Assembly: GCA_003116975.1 (NCBI GenBank)
Contig: BGKB01000005.1
Coordinates: 67,880-131,879 of the forward strand
DNA: 64,000 nucleotides
Reading direction: 5' to 3'
From: Aurantiochytrium sp. KH105
Lineage: Eukaryota; Sar; Bigyra; Thraustochytrida; Thraustochytriidae
Below, piece by piece: positions 27,201-35,467 of the stretch. A program made the position numbers and the translations under genes. Each line of letters starts with the position of its first letter. The first letter of the stretch is position 1. Under the pieces are notes generated by a model. The model saw only the letters and a list, made by a program, of their open reading frames with translations. It did not search any database and was not told the origin of the DNA.

Positions 27201-29982
27201 GGGCCGCCCCTTTGATTGCACTGACATGAAAAGGAGACTGGTCGATTTCGCCCGAAGCCAGACGACTCACGTTGATGCCTGACTTGGATCGCTCAAAGAC
27301 GTTCTCCGCGCCCTCTGCCACGCGCAGAAACACGTTCTCCAAACTTGTCACCGAGATACCCACGTTCACAATCCCTAGACGCTCTGCAGAGGCTTCGAGC
27401 TCTGCCAACATGCGCTGGAACTTTGGCGACGCTGCCAGCGGAAGCTGCAGCATGATCTCCGTGCCCACATCAGACAGCACCTCCGCAGATGGGACATGAC
27501 GTGCCACGATCGAGACAACCTCGAGTCGCTTCGCCTCGTCGCCATCGTCCGCCTTTTCGATTGTCATCTGATACCCGACGCCAAAGATCTTCTTCAAGAA
27601 CAGACTCGATCCGATGCACTTCAGCTTGCCCTCGGACATGATGGCGATGCGGTCGCCAAGAAGGTCCGCCTCGTCCATGTAATGCGTGGTGAGAATGATG
27701 GTACGGCCCTCACGATGGCGCTCGATGGTCTTCCAAGTAAAAGTCCGGCTGTACGGGTCCTGACCGCTGGTGGGTTCATCGAGCACGACGAGCTTGCTGT
27801 CGCCGAGCAGCGCGATGCCGAGGTGGAGCTTGCGCTTCATGCCGCCGGAGAGGCTCTTGGAGAGCGTGTGGGTCTTGGGCGTGAGGCCAACCTCGGCAAT
27901 CATTTCTGTGATTTTGGTCTCGGCTTCGTTAGCGGGCAAGCCCTTGACGCCGGCATAAATGCGAAAGTGTTCCTTGACTGTGAGGTTTGGAAAGAGAATG
28001 TTGTGCTGGGGACAGACGCCAAGAGACCCGCGAATCGCGGCCATCTCGGTGCTCACGGCTCGGCCGCCAATATAAGCCTCGCCATGAGAAGGCGGCAACT
28101 TGCCAACAAGCATGTTGGAGAGTGTGGTCTTGCCGGCGCCATTGTGACCGAGTAGGGAAAGGATTTGGCCCTCGTACATTGTAAAGTTGGCCTGATTGAC
28201 CGCGTGAATGGGTCCGCGTTCCGACTTGAAGGTCTTGGACAGGTTACTGAGCATGACACACCGTCCTTCGGCGCGAAGGTCCTCCATCGTCTTGGACACT
28301 TGCTCAAAGTTGGCAGTCTCGTCGTCGGCGAGGTCTTTCTCCACCTCGGCCTGATGCTCAACAGCCCGTGCATATCGCTTGGCGTTGAAACCGCCCTTGC
28401 TCCGACGACGCAAGCAGCCGCACGTGAAAGGCCAGTACCACGGTATACGTGCGGCGCCGGCATTGGAAGGCAACACAGCGTCAAAGTAAAGCGCGAGCGC
28501 AAAATAGAGAATGGTGTCGAAAATGAGCATACCAAGGCAGGTAGCCAGTGTATAGCCTCCGCTGCTCGATTTGCCGGCATTTTCCCACGTCAGTGGCACG
28601 AGAGCGCCCTCGTATTCCGAAAAGGAAATCGTGCCGAGCGAGAACGCAGTCGATGGAAGCAAAGAGACAAGGATTTGAGCCCCCACCGGTGAGGTTGCGT
28701 CGCTGAGTGGCGTGTAGAGAAAGTAGCCGATAAAGTAGACGAGAAGACCCACAATGCAAGCCAGTGTTGTGCGCTCAAAGATAGCCGCGATGAAAAAGGC
28801 GTAGGCGAGAGACGACGTGAGAAAGAGCACAAAGTAGACGAAGATGACGCTCGGGGCTGCAAGCTGGAAAACGTTGATCATCGACACACCTGTGAGCACC
28901 GCGGCAACAATAATGTAGAAAAAGACGTAGAAGATCACTCTGGCGAGCGTGTAGGCCAGCGGATGGAGGCCCATCATGAACATGAGCTCGCGTTGGCCCG
29001 TTTCCTTGAGGCTGACAAACTCGAGAATGACCATGGCCACGGGAAAGAGCAGACTAAGCACGAGAAAAATCGCAAAAGATGAGCCTGCTGATGCCCAAAA
29101 GGTGTCCGTCTTGTACGCCGGGGTTGGCATGGCAAGGAGATTCACGCGCAAGGTGGCGTTGGCGCCCCCCGCACTCTGCGAGAGAATGTACGAATCAATC
29201 TCTTGCTGCACCGTGAGAAAGCCCGACATTAGATACTGCTGCGTGTAATCTGTGGTGCTGCGCTCGAGGTCATCGGTCGCCCCGGAAACATCGAGACTAT
29301 TCGGGATATTGTTGTCCCGCTCGACAGCGTCGCGATACGAGGATCGATTCACGCGGATCGAATATGACCAGTCTGGGGCTCCAGACTCAAACACGACGGC
29401 CAGACCGAGCCTAGGTTTGTCTCCAGACCCGTAGTCGTCTGATTGAATGTAGTTGTTCAAGTCTTCATTGTCGCCAATTGCATCCTGCGCGCCCTCGAAT
29501 CGACCCTGCGTTGTCAGTGTCGGGTTTTCGGTCGTCCAGTAGCTCAAGAACTCCTCTGCGGCCTGAACCTGCTCGCTGTTGCCAGCGTCCTGCGGGATCA
29601 CAATAAATTTGGGCGTCTCGCACAGGCTTCCCAGTCCTGCGGAGAAGAGGTTGAGGAGCTCCGCGCTGCTTGCACTTTCAATGTCGTCGGGGTCGCACAC
29701 GTACGCCAGGTTTCCCATGCCGTGCTGATAAAATGCGTAAAAGTTGGCGACATACCAGCCTGGCGACAGAAAGGACTCCATATCGGGTACCTGCTGTCCT
29801 TCATCGACAAAGTACTCTACGGGCATATTTTCCTCATCTGCGATTGTTTTGATGCCCACGAGCGCGAGCATCAACGCCACCGGAATGAAAATCTCGGCCA
29901 TGGCTCGCAGGGGGCTTCGCAGCTTGAGCAGAAGCACCATGCGGAGCTGCGAGACCAGCTGGCCTCCAAAGGTGGCCGTCAT
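24241..29982 (-). CDS. Full-length ABCA-type transporter, copy 2
   Basis: 1913 aa from the ATG of MTATFGGQL; stop TAA at 24243-24241. Same plan as copy 1: helix, large loop, helical block, NBD1 (Walker A GHNGAGKTT ~614, LSGGMKRKL, DEPTSGQDP), shorter linker, second helical block, NBD2 (GINGAGKSS ~1557, YSGGNKRKL, DEPSAGVDP). All ATPase motifs intact. It lies head-to-tail behind copy 1's promoter on the same strand and is the obvious tandem paralogue. Membrane segments keep high protein identity with many silent changes, while the first and second extracytoplasmic loops and the linker differ much more. That suggests the two pumps share an engine but may differ in cargo or control. Upstream lies 1.2 kb of repeat-containing spacer. 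Confidence 0.95.
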   Translation of the reverse strand: MTATFGGQLVSQLRMVLLLKLRSPLRAMAEIFIPVALMLALVGIKTIADEENMPVEYFVDEGQQVPDMESFLSPGWYVANFYAFYQHGMGNLAYVCDPDDIESASSAELLNLFSAGLGSLCETPKFIVIPQDAGNSEQVQAAEEFLSYWTTENPTLTTQGRFEGAQDAIGDNEDLNNYIQSDDYGSGDKPRLGLAVVFESGAPDWSYSIRVNRSSYRDAVERDNNIPNSLDVSGATDDLERSTTDYTQQYLMSGFLTVQQEIDSYILSQSAGGANATLRVNLLAMPTPAYKTDTFWASAGSSFAIFLVLSLLFPVAMVILEFVSLKETGQRELMFMMGLHPLAYTLARVIFYVFFYIIVAAVLTGVSMINVFQLAAPSVIFVYFVLFLTSSLAYAFFIAAIFERTTLACIVGLLVYFIGYFLYTPLSDATSPVGAQILVSLLPSTAFSLGTISFSEYEGALVPLTWENAGKSSSGGYTLATCLGMLIFDTILYFALALYFDAVLPSNAGAARIPWYWPFTCGCLRRRSKGGFNAKRYARAVEHQAEVEKDLADDETANFEQVSKTMEDLRAEGRCVMLSNLSKTFKSERGPIHAVNQANFTMYEGQILSLLGHNGAGKTTLSNMLVGKLPPSHGEAYIGGRAVSTEMAAIRGSLGVCPQHNILFPNLTVKEHFRIYAGVKGLPANEAETKITEMIAEVGLTPKTHTLSKSLSGGMKRKLHLGIALLGDSKLVVLDEPTSGQDPYSRTFTWKTIERHREGRTIILTTHYMDEADLLGDRIAIMSEGKLKCIGSSLFLKKIFGVGYQMTIEKADDGDEAKRLEVVSIVARHVPSAEVLSDVGTEIMLQLPLAASPKFQRMLAELEASAERLGIVNVGISVTSLENVFLRVAEGAENVFERSKSGINVSRLASGEIDQSPFHVSAIKGAAHDEEDGDAVHVPMDDAMREIQASRAGSNAIHVRAILQKRLRYVRRDRAAFCCQCLIPLIFLLIGLAVMQATFDRTAKAYTFSATTDDWNTDDDLANPVPFNLGEGESISNAATTAWMSNLTMPRLDRSQGFDEIGATTTYCRPAALDAQISLFLTTLIGSELPAGSLDAYIGGSVPASCTAGSEYNASAMAFSERLLATMTESPGSRYGGLLFDVVPDSLFGSGSGGSGSDFDAEYTIVFNFTGVNAAPLMMNRANAAMLQRLNGAASLTASSLPFPNTKAEDQIRAGFSGLSAALCLAIAFSFVPSYYAVFIVREKEQRSWHQQLLNGIKPLAYWTANWIFDFCTYVVAMAVAWGLIFAFDVSAFTTEFGAVALVFILYGTAITSFTYCCTFLFDNFKYSQFGMIVINLVGGMVLVIVASIMSFIDTTWEINDSLVFVYRLFPSFCFSYGLMGIANVETTNLLLNTAARGGDPLNPVQYGVFSPEIAGYDMVYLGVETVVFTALLVLLQMRFRNGMCLPRGCLSGARSLCSRVNFCNRRPKTLPHQSVSTANPAYGDEIEDDDVQAERNRVEPIDAKSDEKLSNGDDIVILQHARKVYPGTALTNDKVAVKDLSFGIRKFECFGLLGINGAGKSSTMQMISGEHPPTDGHIYVNSHDIVTDTVRAQQSIGYCPQFDALFDRLTGREHLEFYGRVKGIPEQALKPLIDSTLREMSLTLHADKLAMSYSGGNKRKLSVAIASLATPAVVMLDEPSAGVDPAARRFLLEVINKLAKRTAVLLTTHSMEEAEAVSSRIAIMVDGRLRCLGTAHRLKTKYGQGFQLEVNLRVPSEAEVSEVVGEEFGMTDDDMLTQDDVVDVMDKAGAHDLYEQGFRAEGSGSTLLQQLTVGRGSVRASNLGEWLLVERSFTRLAALLESKFPGTKLLERVGLRLRFNLPSQDHLKLSDMFGIIEGAREEAGIDGYSLSVTSLEHIFNTFAARQALVDGA
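24245..25437 (-). other. NBD2 high-identity tract, ABCA copy 2
   Basis: Partner of 17043-18235. Differences by eye include CGTGTGCC against CGCGCGCC and CCAACATAAC against CCAGCATGAC. The break is near 25438. Confidence 0.85.
27288..28318 (-). other. NBD1 high-identity tract, ABCA copy 2
   Basis: Partner of 20330-21360. Runs of well over 200 bases without a difference occur between ~27740 and ~27960. Confidence 0.85.
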
Positions 29983-31211
29983 CCTCGACTGGGTCTATTT
30001 CTTTTCCTGCTTCTCTGTTCCCCTTGTTCGCACTGGCCGGTGATCTTCGCGCTCCCTGCTTCTTGCGAGTCCTTCTCCCGAGGCGGGCGACCAGCCCAGA
30101 TTCGTTGATCCGATTTGGGCTCTTCTCGGCGTTCTCTCCTCAAGGCCCGGGTTCTTTGCACTCCCATTCGGGGTTTGCTGCTGCTCCTGCTCCTGTGATC
30201 AATGCTGCAGCTGCACCGAGGACGGTGACGCTCACTTACAATTCGCTTGCTTACTACAAGCCATCAAAATATCGCGCAACGTGGAGTCGGGCGCCGCGAG
30301 GGCGGTCTCTGCTCTGCTCCCGCTCCTTCTTTCGGTGCCAAGGTCGCCGCCGGCTCGCAGTCCGTCGCGCCAAGCAAGCTCGAGCCCAGCGCGAGGCACG
30401 TGCAGGCAGGGAGGGCGGGTGGGAGAGAGATGCGGTGATGGCCGACCATCCAAGGGACAGACAGACAGACACCGTCGAGGCGACGCGTCGAGGCATGGAG
30501 AAGGTGAAGTAGCGGCGAAGGTGGGCGCCGTCCCTGGTCGTACGATCTCGAGGAGACGCGGCGCTGGCCGCCGGACCTGGCTTGAGACCGACGCGAAGGC
30601 GCACCTCGGCGGCCGCGAGAGGGAGCGGCGCGCGTCGGCCAGTGCCCGCTGGCAGCGGCCATGCTATGTGTGGGTGGTCGAAGCGTAGTACTTTCTGTGC
30701 GCACTGGAGCGGACGAAGCGGGGCAGACACTGAACCGGTCTTGTCTGGCCTTGGTTCCAAAGACCATCTCTTGGCCGGCCAGAGAGCTTCTGAGATTCGG
30801 GCGGCCACGCAAGCAAGCAAGCGAGCGAGCAGGCAAGCGCGCGTTACGCATGAAACTTGCTTTAGAACTTGTATACTAGTAACCGTGGGGATGTTCTGAA
30901 GTGTCCCAGCTGGCTCGTCAGACAGACATATATATTTGTCTCGCGTGTGACACAAGGCGTGGTCGAAGGAACTTTACACGGGACGAGCGGACGTGTCCAA
31001 CGGGTCGCCATGGGATCGGCCGCAGGGATTTGCGGCGGGTGAACATGCCTACTCGGTCTACGCTGGAACCTTTCGACTGGTCGGGACCGCCGGCCCTGTA
31101 TGGCTTGTGCATCCGCGAACGCCAATATTTTCGTTATAGATAGAGTCATGTGGATGACTCTAGACCTAGTCGGTCATAGAAATGATGTTGAGACTGAATA
31201 TGATTTTTTTA
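29983..31211. other. Spacer between ABCA copy 2 and the oxidoreductase
   Basis: 1.2 kb with the promoter side of ABCA copy 2 and the 3' flank of the oxidoreductase. Open frames on both strands (e.g. 30254-30955) are Arg/Ala/Ser-rich and look like chance frames in GC-rich DNA. I see no gene. A GCAA-type repeat lies at 30807-30840. Confidence 0.55.
30807..30840 (+). repeat. (GCAA/GCGA)n repeat
   Basis: Imperfect 4-base units, similar to those at 23116-23160. Confidence 0.85.
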
Positions 31212-32291
31212 TTAAAGCTTTGAAGTTTGCTGGGCGCCTGCATGAATGTCAATGATGAGACGGCCACGGTTGCCGCCGTACTCGCCAAAGAGCTTGAGCA
31301 GGGCGCGAGGCGCCTCAGAGAGACCCGGAATGACCTCCTCTTGATACTTGATCTTGCCCTCGGCAAGCCACTGGCCGATCTCTCGCTTGGCTTCCTTGAA
31401 GCGATCTGCGTAGTTGAGAACGATAAAGCCCTCCATGCGAGAGCTCGTGCTGACGAGATTCAAGTACGCCGCAGGCCCAGGGCGCAAGGTGGTGTCATTG
31501 TAGCCGGCAATAGCGCCGCATAGAACAACGCGTGCCTTAAAGTTGATCTGCTTGAGGACCTCGTTGAGAATCCAGTCGCCCACATTGTCAAAAAATACGT
31601 CCACGCCCTTGGGACATGCCTTGCGCAAGTCGCGCTTGAATTGTCGGCCCTCTTCGAACTTGTAGTCGATGGCCTCGTCCACGCCGAGCTCGTCCTTGAG
31701 CCACTGGCACTTTTCCGCGCCGCCCGCGATGCCGACCACACGGCAGCCGAAAATGTGTTTGGCGATCTGGCAAACCATGCTGCCTGTAGCTCCGCCAGCG
31801 GCGCTGACGACAACAGTGTCGCCCTTCTTCGGCTGCCCAACCTCGATGAGACCAAAGTACGCCGTGAGGCCGGTTCCGCCAAGAGCGCCCAGATGCACAC
31901 TCGGCGGTACTCCTTCGGTATTCTCGAGCTTTTCCAGCTTGGACCCCTTGGCAATACCGTACTCGCACCAACCAAGCTCAATGTTGCAGTTTACCCAGTC
32001 GCCCTTGGCTAGACCTTTCGCGCGCGATGCGAGAACCTGGCCCACCGAAGAGCCGCGCATCACAGCGCCAAGCTTGACGGGCGGGACGTAGCTCTTTTGG
32101 TCCCGCATCCATCCACGCATCGCGGGATCCAATGTCAAGTACACGTTCTTCACGAGCACATCGCCATCAGCGAGATCCTCTTCCGTGGGCATGGTTGCCG
32201 TCTGGTACACGAGGTCCTCGCCCGGGATAGGTTTGGCCGCTGGCCGCTTCTCGAGCCGTACCACATGCTGCAGCTGCTTCTGCGGCGCCAT
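31212..32291 (-). CDS. Zinc-independent MDR oxidoreductase (alkenal/prostaglandin reductase type)
   Basis: 359 aa from the ATG of MAPQKQL; the longer frame to 32492 starts at TTG and its extra part is low-complexity. The family reduces activated C=C bonds with NADPH. Seen: the N-terminal YLTLDPAMRGWM, the linker GALGGTGLTAYFGL, the Rossmann glycine motif AAGGATGSMVCQIAK, the GGAEKCQWL end of strand 2 typical of NADP users, and FDNVGDWILNEVL. No catalytic-zinc cysteines are visible, as expected for this branch. It probably detoxifies lipid-peroxidation aldehydes, which would suit a cell rich in unsaturated fats (inference). On the minus strand an AATAAA overlaps the stop codon (31208-31213). 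Divergent from the SH3/IQ gene. Confidence 0.92.
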   Translation of the reverse strand: MAPQKQLQHVVRLEKRPAAKPIPGEDLVYQTATMPTEEDLADGDVLVKNVYLTLDPAMRGWMRDQKSYVPPVKLGAVMRGSSVGQVLASRAKGLAKGDWVNCNIELGWCEYGIAKGSKLEKLENTEGVPPSVHLGALGGTGLTAYFGLIEVGQPKKGDTVVVSAAGGATGSMVCQIAKHIFGCRVVGIAGGAEKCQWLKDELGVDEAIDYKFEEGRQFKRDLRKACPKGVDVFFDNVGDWILNEVLKQINFKARVVLCGAIAGYNDTTLRPGPAAYLNLVSTSSRMEGFIVLNYADRFKEAKREIGQWLAEGKIKYQEEVIPGLSEAPRALLKLFGEYGGNRGRLIIDIHAGAQQTSKL

Positions 32292-33140
32292 CTTGGGTCC
32301 TTTCTCCCCTACCTTTTGCTCAGAGTCACACGACACCTGCTCTTCGCTCCCGCGTTCTTGCTCTTGCTCTTGATTCGCTTCGTTTCGCCGGCCAGGCCTC
32401 ACCGAGTTCGTCGTTCGCGTTTTGCCAGCCGAGGCCCGCCAAGTCTGCTTGGGTTTCCAGGCCACGGTCGGAATGCAAACTTTGGAAGCCAAGCCTGCCT
32501 TTCTTCACCGGCCGGCTCAGCACAGCGGTCAGCCGCCTGGCAAGAGCGCAGCGACAAGCACGGGGCAAGATCTGCTTGGCCAGACGCGGCAACCTCGGTC
32601 GTTTATCCCAGACGGGCGGGCTGGCGAGGCCGGCGCCGGGCTCCGCGAGGTCGATCGCAACAAAGAAAGAGAGAGAGAGACCTGCCTGCATGGGGCGCCC
32701 ATCGTGAAGAGACGGCAAGTGACTGTCTGTGAGAGCGCCTGGTTCTCCTCGTTAGGGCGGGCGCGCAAGCGAGCGAGTGCGTTTTTGCGTACGTGCTCAC
32801 GTGCGAACGATTCCATGACGTGGGCAAGGCGAAGGCATCCCGGTCTCCGACAATGTGTGTGCGAACTGCGGATATCCTAGCCCAGGCCAGGCCTTGTAGT
32901 TCAAGTTTCGAAAGTTTTGTGTATAAAAGTCAACGGATAGGTCACAACTGCAAACTTGCGAATGCGCGGGCGGCAGGACCGCGCGCGCGCGAGGCGCAAG
33001 AGAGACAAAGAGAGAGAGCGCGCGTGCGGGTGCGCGCGACTGTAGGCAAGGCTCGGGCGAAAGGCTCGGGCGAAAGGCTCGGGCGAAAGGCTTGGGCGAA
33101 AGGCTTGGGCGAAAGCGAGAGCAACCAATCTTTCGCTCCT
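32292..33140. other. Divergent intergenic region (oxidoreductase / SH3-IQ gene)
   Basis: 0.85 kb holding both 5' ends. The plus frame is open here from a GTG at 32793 and has an ATG at 32853, but the sequence is repeat-like and Arg/Ala-rich, so I treat it as leader. A 13-base tandem repeat precedes the chosen ATG. Confidence 0.55.
33048..33112 (+). repeat. 13-bp minisatellite, five units
   Basis: AAGGCTCGGGCGA repeated five times with a single C/T change in the last two units. It ends 28 bases before the ATG of the SH3/IQ gene. Confidence 0.92.
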
Positions 33141-35444
33141 ATGACGAGAACAGGCGCACAGCAACGACGCCGTCTCGATCGAATTAAGAGAGTAGACCCC
33201 TTTGCAGATGGCGTCGAGGCTCTTGTCAAAAATGCCGAAGCAACTTTTAAAGCTAAACAAGAAGCTGCTGCAGCTGAGAAAGAAGGGGCAAGATTAAAGG
33301 CACGCGAGCACCGCGAACGCATTCAGAGCTATCTTCGTCCCTCGGCAGAAACTTTGCCAAAGCCACAAGCGCGACCTTGGGCATCTCAAGCTGAAGATGA
33401 CCGACATTTTAGTGCGGAAGCAATTCGCTCTCAGCTCGAAAAAGAACAAACCCTATTGCAGCACCAGAAACGACAGCGGATGCGGAATAAAGATGGCGCA
33501 CAAAGCAACCGGCAAACAAAGCTTCCTGCCATGTCAAACAACGTTCAGGACCCTCGTACTTCACAGATGCAAAAAATGGCAAACCAGCACATCGAGGCGA
33601 GCACAAGATCGTTAGTCCGCTCGCATTCAACACAGTCCACCGACACACGAAAACGTTCACGTCTCGAGCCTGGAAAGACCAGCAAGAGTCGCCAACGTCT
33701 CCTCCGGGCCCAAGAAAGGGACACTCGGCTTGGGCTCACGTCCACGCGACTTGCAAGTTCACGATCATTACAGAGTCTATCCCAAGAAGCAAACACGACG
33801 CCAGCACAAATCTGTTCCTTTGTTCGCGCCATGCACCCACTTGATGCAGCCGAGCCTCTGGACCTTTCATTTCAGCGCGGTGAAATTATCAAGGTTCTTC
33901 GCGAATCTGAAGACGGCTGGAACTATGGCGAGAATCTTTCCACACACCAAAAGGGCTATTACCCCATAAACTTTGTCTCGCCCTGTGGTACACCAGAAGA
34001 GGAGGCTGCTCGGGAAGACGACGCGCTGCAAGCAGGCAAGATGGCGGCCGATCTTGCCGAAGCTATTTGCGAGGATGCCTCGCAGGAAAAACAACCAACA
34101 TCAATGCCTCAAACAAAGCAGCGAAAGCAAAAGCAGCAAAAGAGCCATCAAGCGGCAAGTCAGCAGAAATCAATGATGCGCGCCGACCATGCTTCGCCCC
34201 AACAATTCGTCAGAAAGGTCTGGGGCAGTGAAAGTTCGCTCTCTGAGCGGCACCGAGTACAACACCGAGTACAAGAGTCGACGTTCAATTCGAGTAGCGA
34301 AGCTGCGCGTGCAGCCACCAAAGTGCAATCAGTGCGACGGGGACAAGTCGCGCGACGCTATGTGCAAGAATCAAAGGCTGCTACGAAACTGCAATCTGCA
34401 AGACGTGGTCAAGTTGCGCGGCGCTATGTTCAAGAGTCGAAGGCTGCCACCAAAGTGCAATCAGTGCGACGGGGACAAGTCGCGCGACGCTATGTGCAAG
34501 AATCAAAGGCTGCCACGAAACTACAGGCCGCGAGACGTGGCCAAGTTGCGCGGCGAGGCGTCCAGAAAGAAACTAAAGCCGCAACCCAATTGCAAGCCTT
34601 ACGGCGCGGACAAGTCGCGCGGCGCAACGTGCAAGAATCCAAAGCTGCCACAAAATTACAGTCAGCGCGACGCGGGCAAGTTGCGCGACGCTATATTCAA
34701 GAGTCCAAAGCTGCAACGAAAGTACAATCGGTGCGACGCGGACAAATTGCGCGGCGACTTGTCCAGGAAGAAACTCGAGCCGCAACCCAAGTGCAAGCTT
34801 TACGTCGCGGACAGCTAGCACGCAAACGAGCTCGCAAGATACGCGGGAACTCGATTCCTTCAGATGAAGACGTGAGCTTGGAAGCTACGCTCGCTGCCAC
34901 AAAATTACAATCTGCTTGCCGTGGTAAGGCGGCTCGGAAGAAATTTCATGAATCAAAAGCAGCAATCAGAGTCCAGGCAGCATGCCGAGGACAGCTCGCA
35001 CGTGGGCGCGTGCAAAGAATCCAAAAAGGATACGAGCTCGCAAGCGGCGGCTGGAGCCAAAATGCAACATTTGCCGCCACAAAACTTCAATCAGCGCGCC
35101 GAGGTCAGGTGGCACGGCGCTATTACCATGAGACAAAAGCTGCAACAAAGCTTCAAAAATTTTATAGGAGCAAAGCTGCAAGTCTTCTCGCGGACGAATT
35201 CGACACAAGAGGAATCCAGCATTTACCCTCCACCACCAAAGAAGAACGTATGCGAATCGAAAAGTCCGAGATATGGGACGACGATGCAGAGGAGGAGCTC
35301 TCCTTTGTGGATGCGAGCGCTGTCCCAGCTCCAGTCCCGGCCTCTGTGACACCACTCAAGTCAACAGCTACAAGTTTTAATGTGACAATCCTGCCGGACA
35401 TCCCTTTTGTCGACAACTTTACCCCAGAGGAAAAAACAGAATAA
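33141..35444 (+). CDS. SH3 protein with an array of twelve IQ-like repeats
   Basis: 767 aa from the ATG of MTRTGAQQ. An Arg/Glu/Gln-rich N-terminal part is followed by an SH3 domain at residues ~223-283: AMHPLDAAEPLDLSFQRGE, then EDGWNYGEN and KGYYPINFV, with the usual Trp and Pro/Asn/Tyr of the ligand groove. From ~385 to ~685 come twelve units of about 22 residues built on ESKAATKLQSARRGQVARRY, a compact IQ-type motif (hydrophobic-Q-RRG-AR). Units 1-8 are nearly identical, the last four more varied. IQ motifs bind calmodulin or light chains, so this looks like a scaffold that could load many calmodulins; SH3 would bind a proline-rich partner. The array is encoded by 66-base DNA repeats. The stop faces the CaM-kinase stop 23 bases away. 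Confidence 0.86.
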   Translation: MTRTGAQQRRRLDRIKRVDPFADGVEALVKNAEATFKAKQEAAAAEKEGARLKAREHRERIQSYLRPSAETLPKPQARPWASQAEDDRHFSAEAIRSQLEKEQTLLQHQKRQRMRNKDGAQSNRQTKLPAMSNNVQDPRTSQMQKMANQHIEASTRSLVRSHSTQSTDTRKRSRLEPGKTSKSRQRLLRAQERDTRLGLTSTRLASSRSLQSLSQEANTTPAQICSFVRAMHPLDAAEPLDLSFQRGEIIKVLRESEDGWNYGENLSTHQKGYYPINFVSPCGTPEEEAAREDDALQAGKMAADLAEAICEDASQEKQPTSMPQTKQRKQKQQKSHQAASQQKSMMRADHASPQQFVRKVWGSESSLSERHRVQHRVQESTFNSSSEAARAATKVQSVRRGQVARRYVQESKAATKLQSARRGQVARRYVQESKAATKVQSVRRGQVARRYVQESKAATKLQAARRGQVARRGVQKETKAATQLQALRRGQVARRNVQESKAATKLQSARRGQVARRYIQESKAATKVQSVRRGQIARRLVQEETRAATQVQALRRGQLARKRARKIRGNSIPSDEDVSLEATLAATKLQSACRGKAARKKFHESKAAIRVQAACRGQLARGRVQRIQKGYELASGGWSQNATFAATKLQSARRGQVARRYYHETKAATKLQKFYRSKAASLLADEFDTRGIQHLPSTTKEERMRIEKSEIWDDDAEEELSFVDASAVPAPVPASVTPLKSTATSFNVTILPDIPFVDNFTPEEKTE
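34290..34830 (+). repeat. 66-bp coding tandem repeat (IQ units)
   Basis: About eight copies of a 66-base unit starting GAATCAAAGGCTGCTACGAA or close variants, alternating between two subtypes (KLQSA and KVQSV), which suggests duplication of two-unit blocks. Confidence 0.88.
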
Positions 35445-35467
35445 CAACGTACTTCTCATTTGATACT

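Noticed and set aside
30254-30955. Minus-strand frame of 233 codons in the ABCA/oxidoreductase spacer
   Set aside because: Arg/Ala/Ser-rich, overlaps other long frames on both strands, crosses a simple repeat and shows no domain.
34290-34830. CRISPR-like array
   Set aside because: The 66-base repeats are coding, contiguous without spacers, and encode IQ-type motifs.
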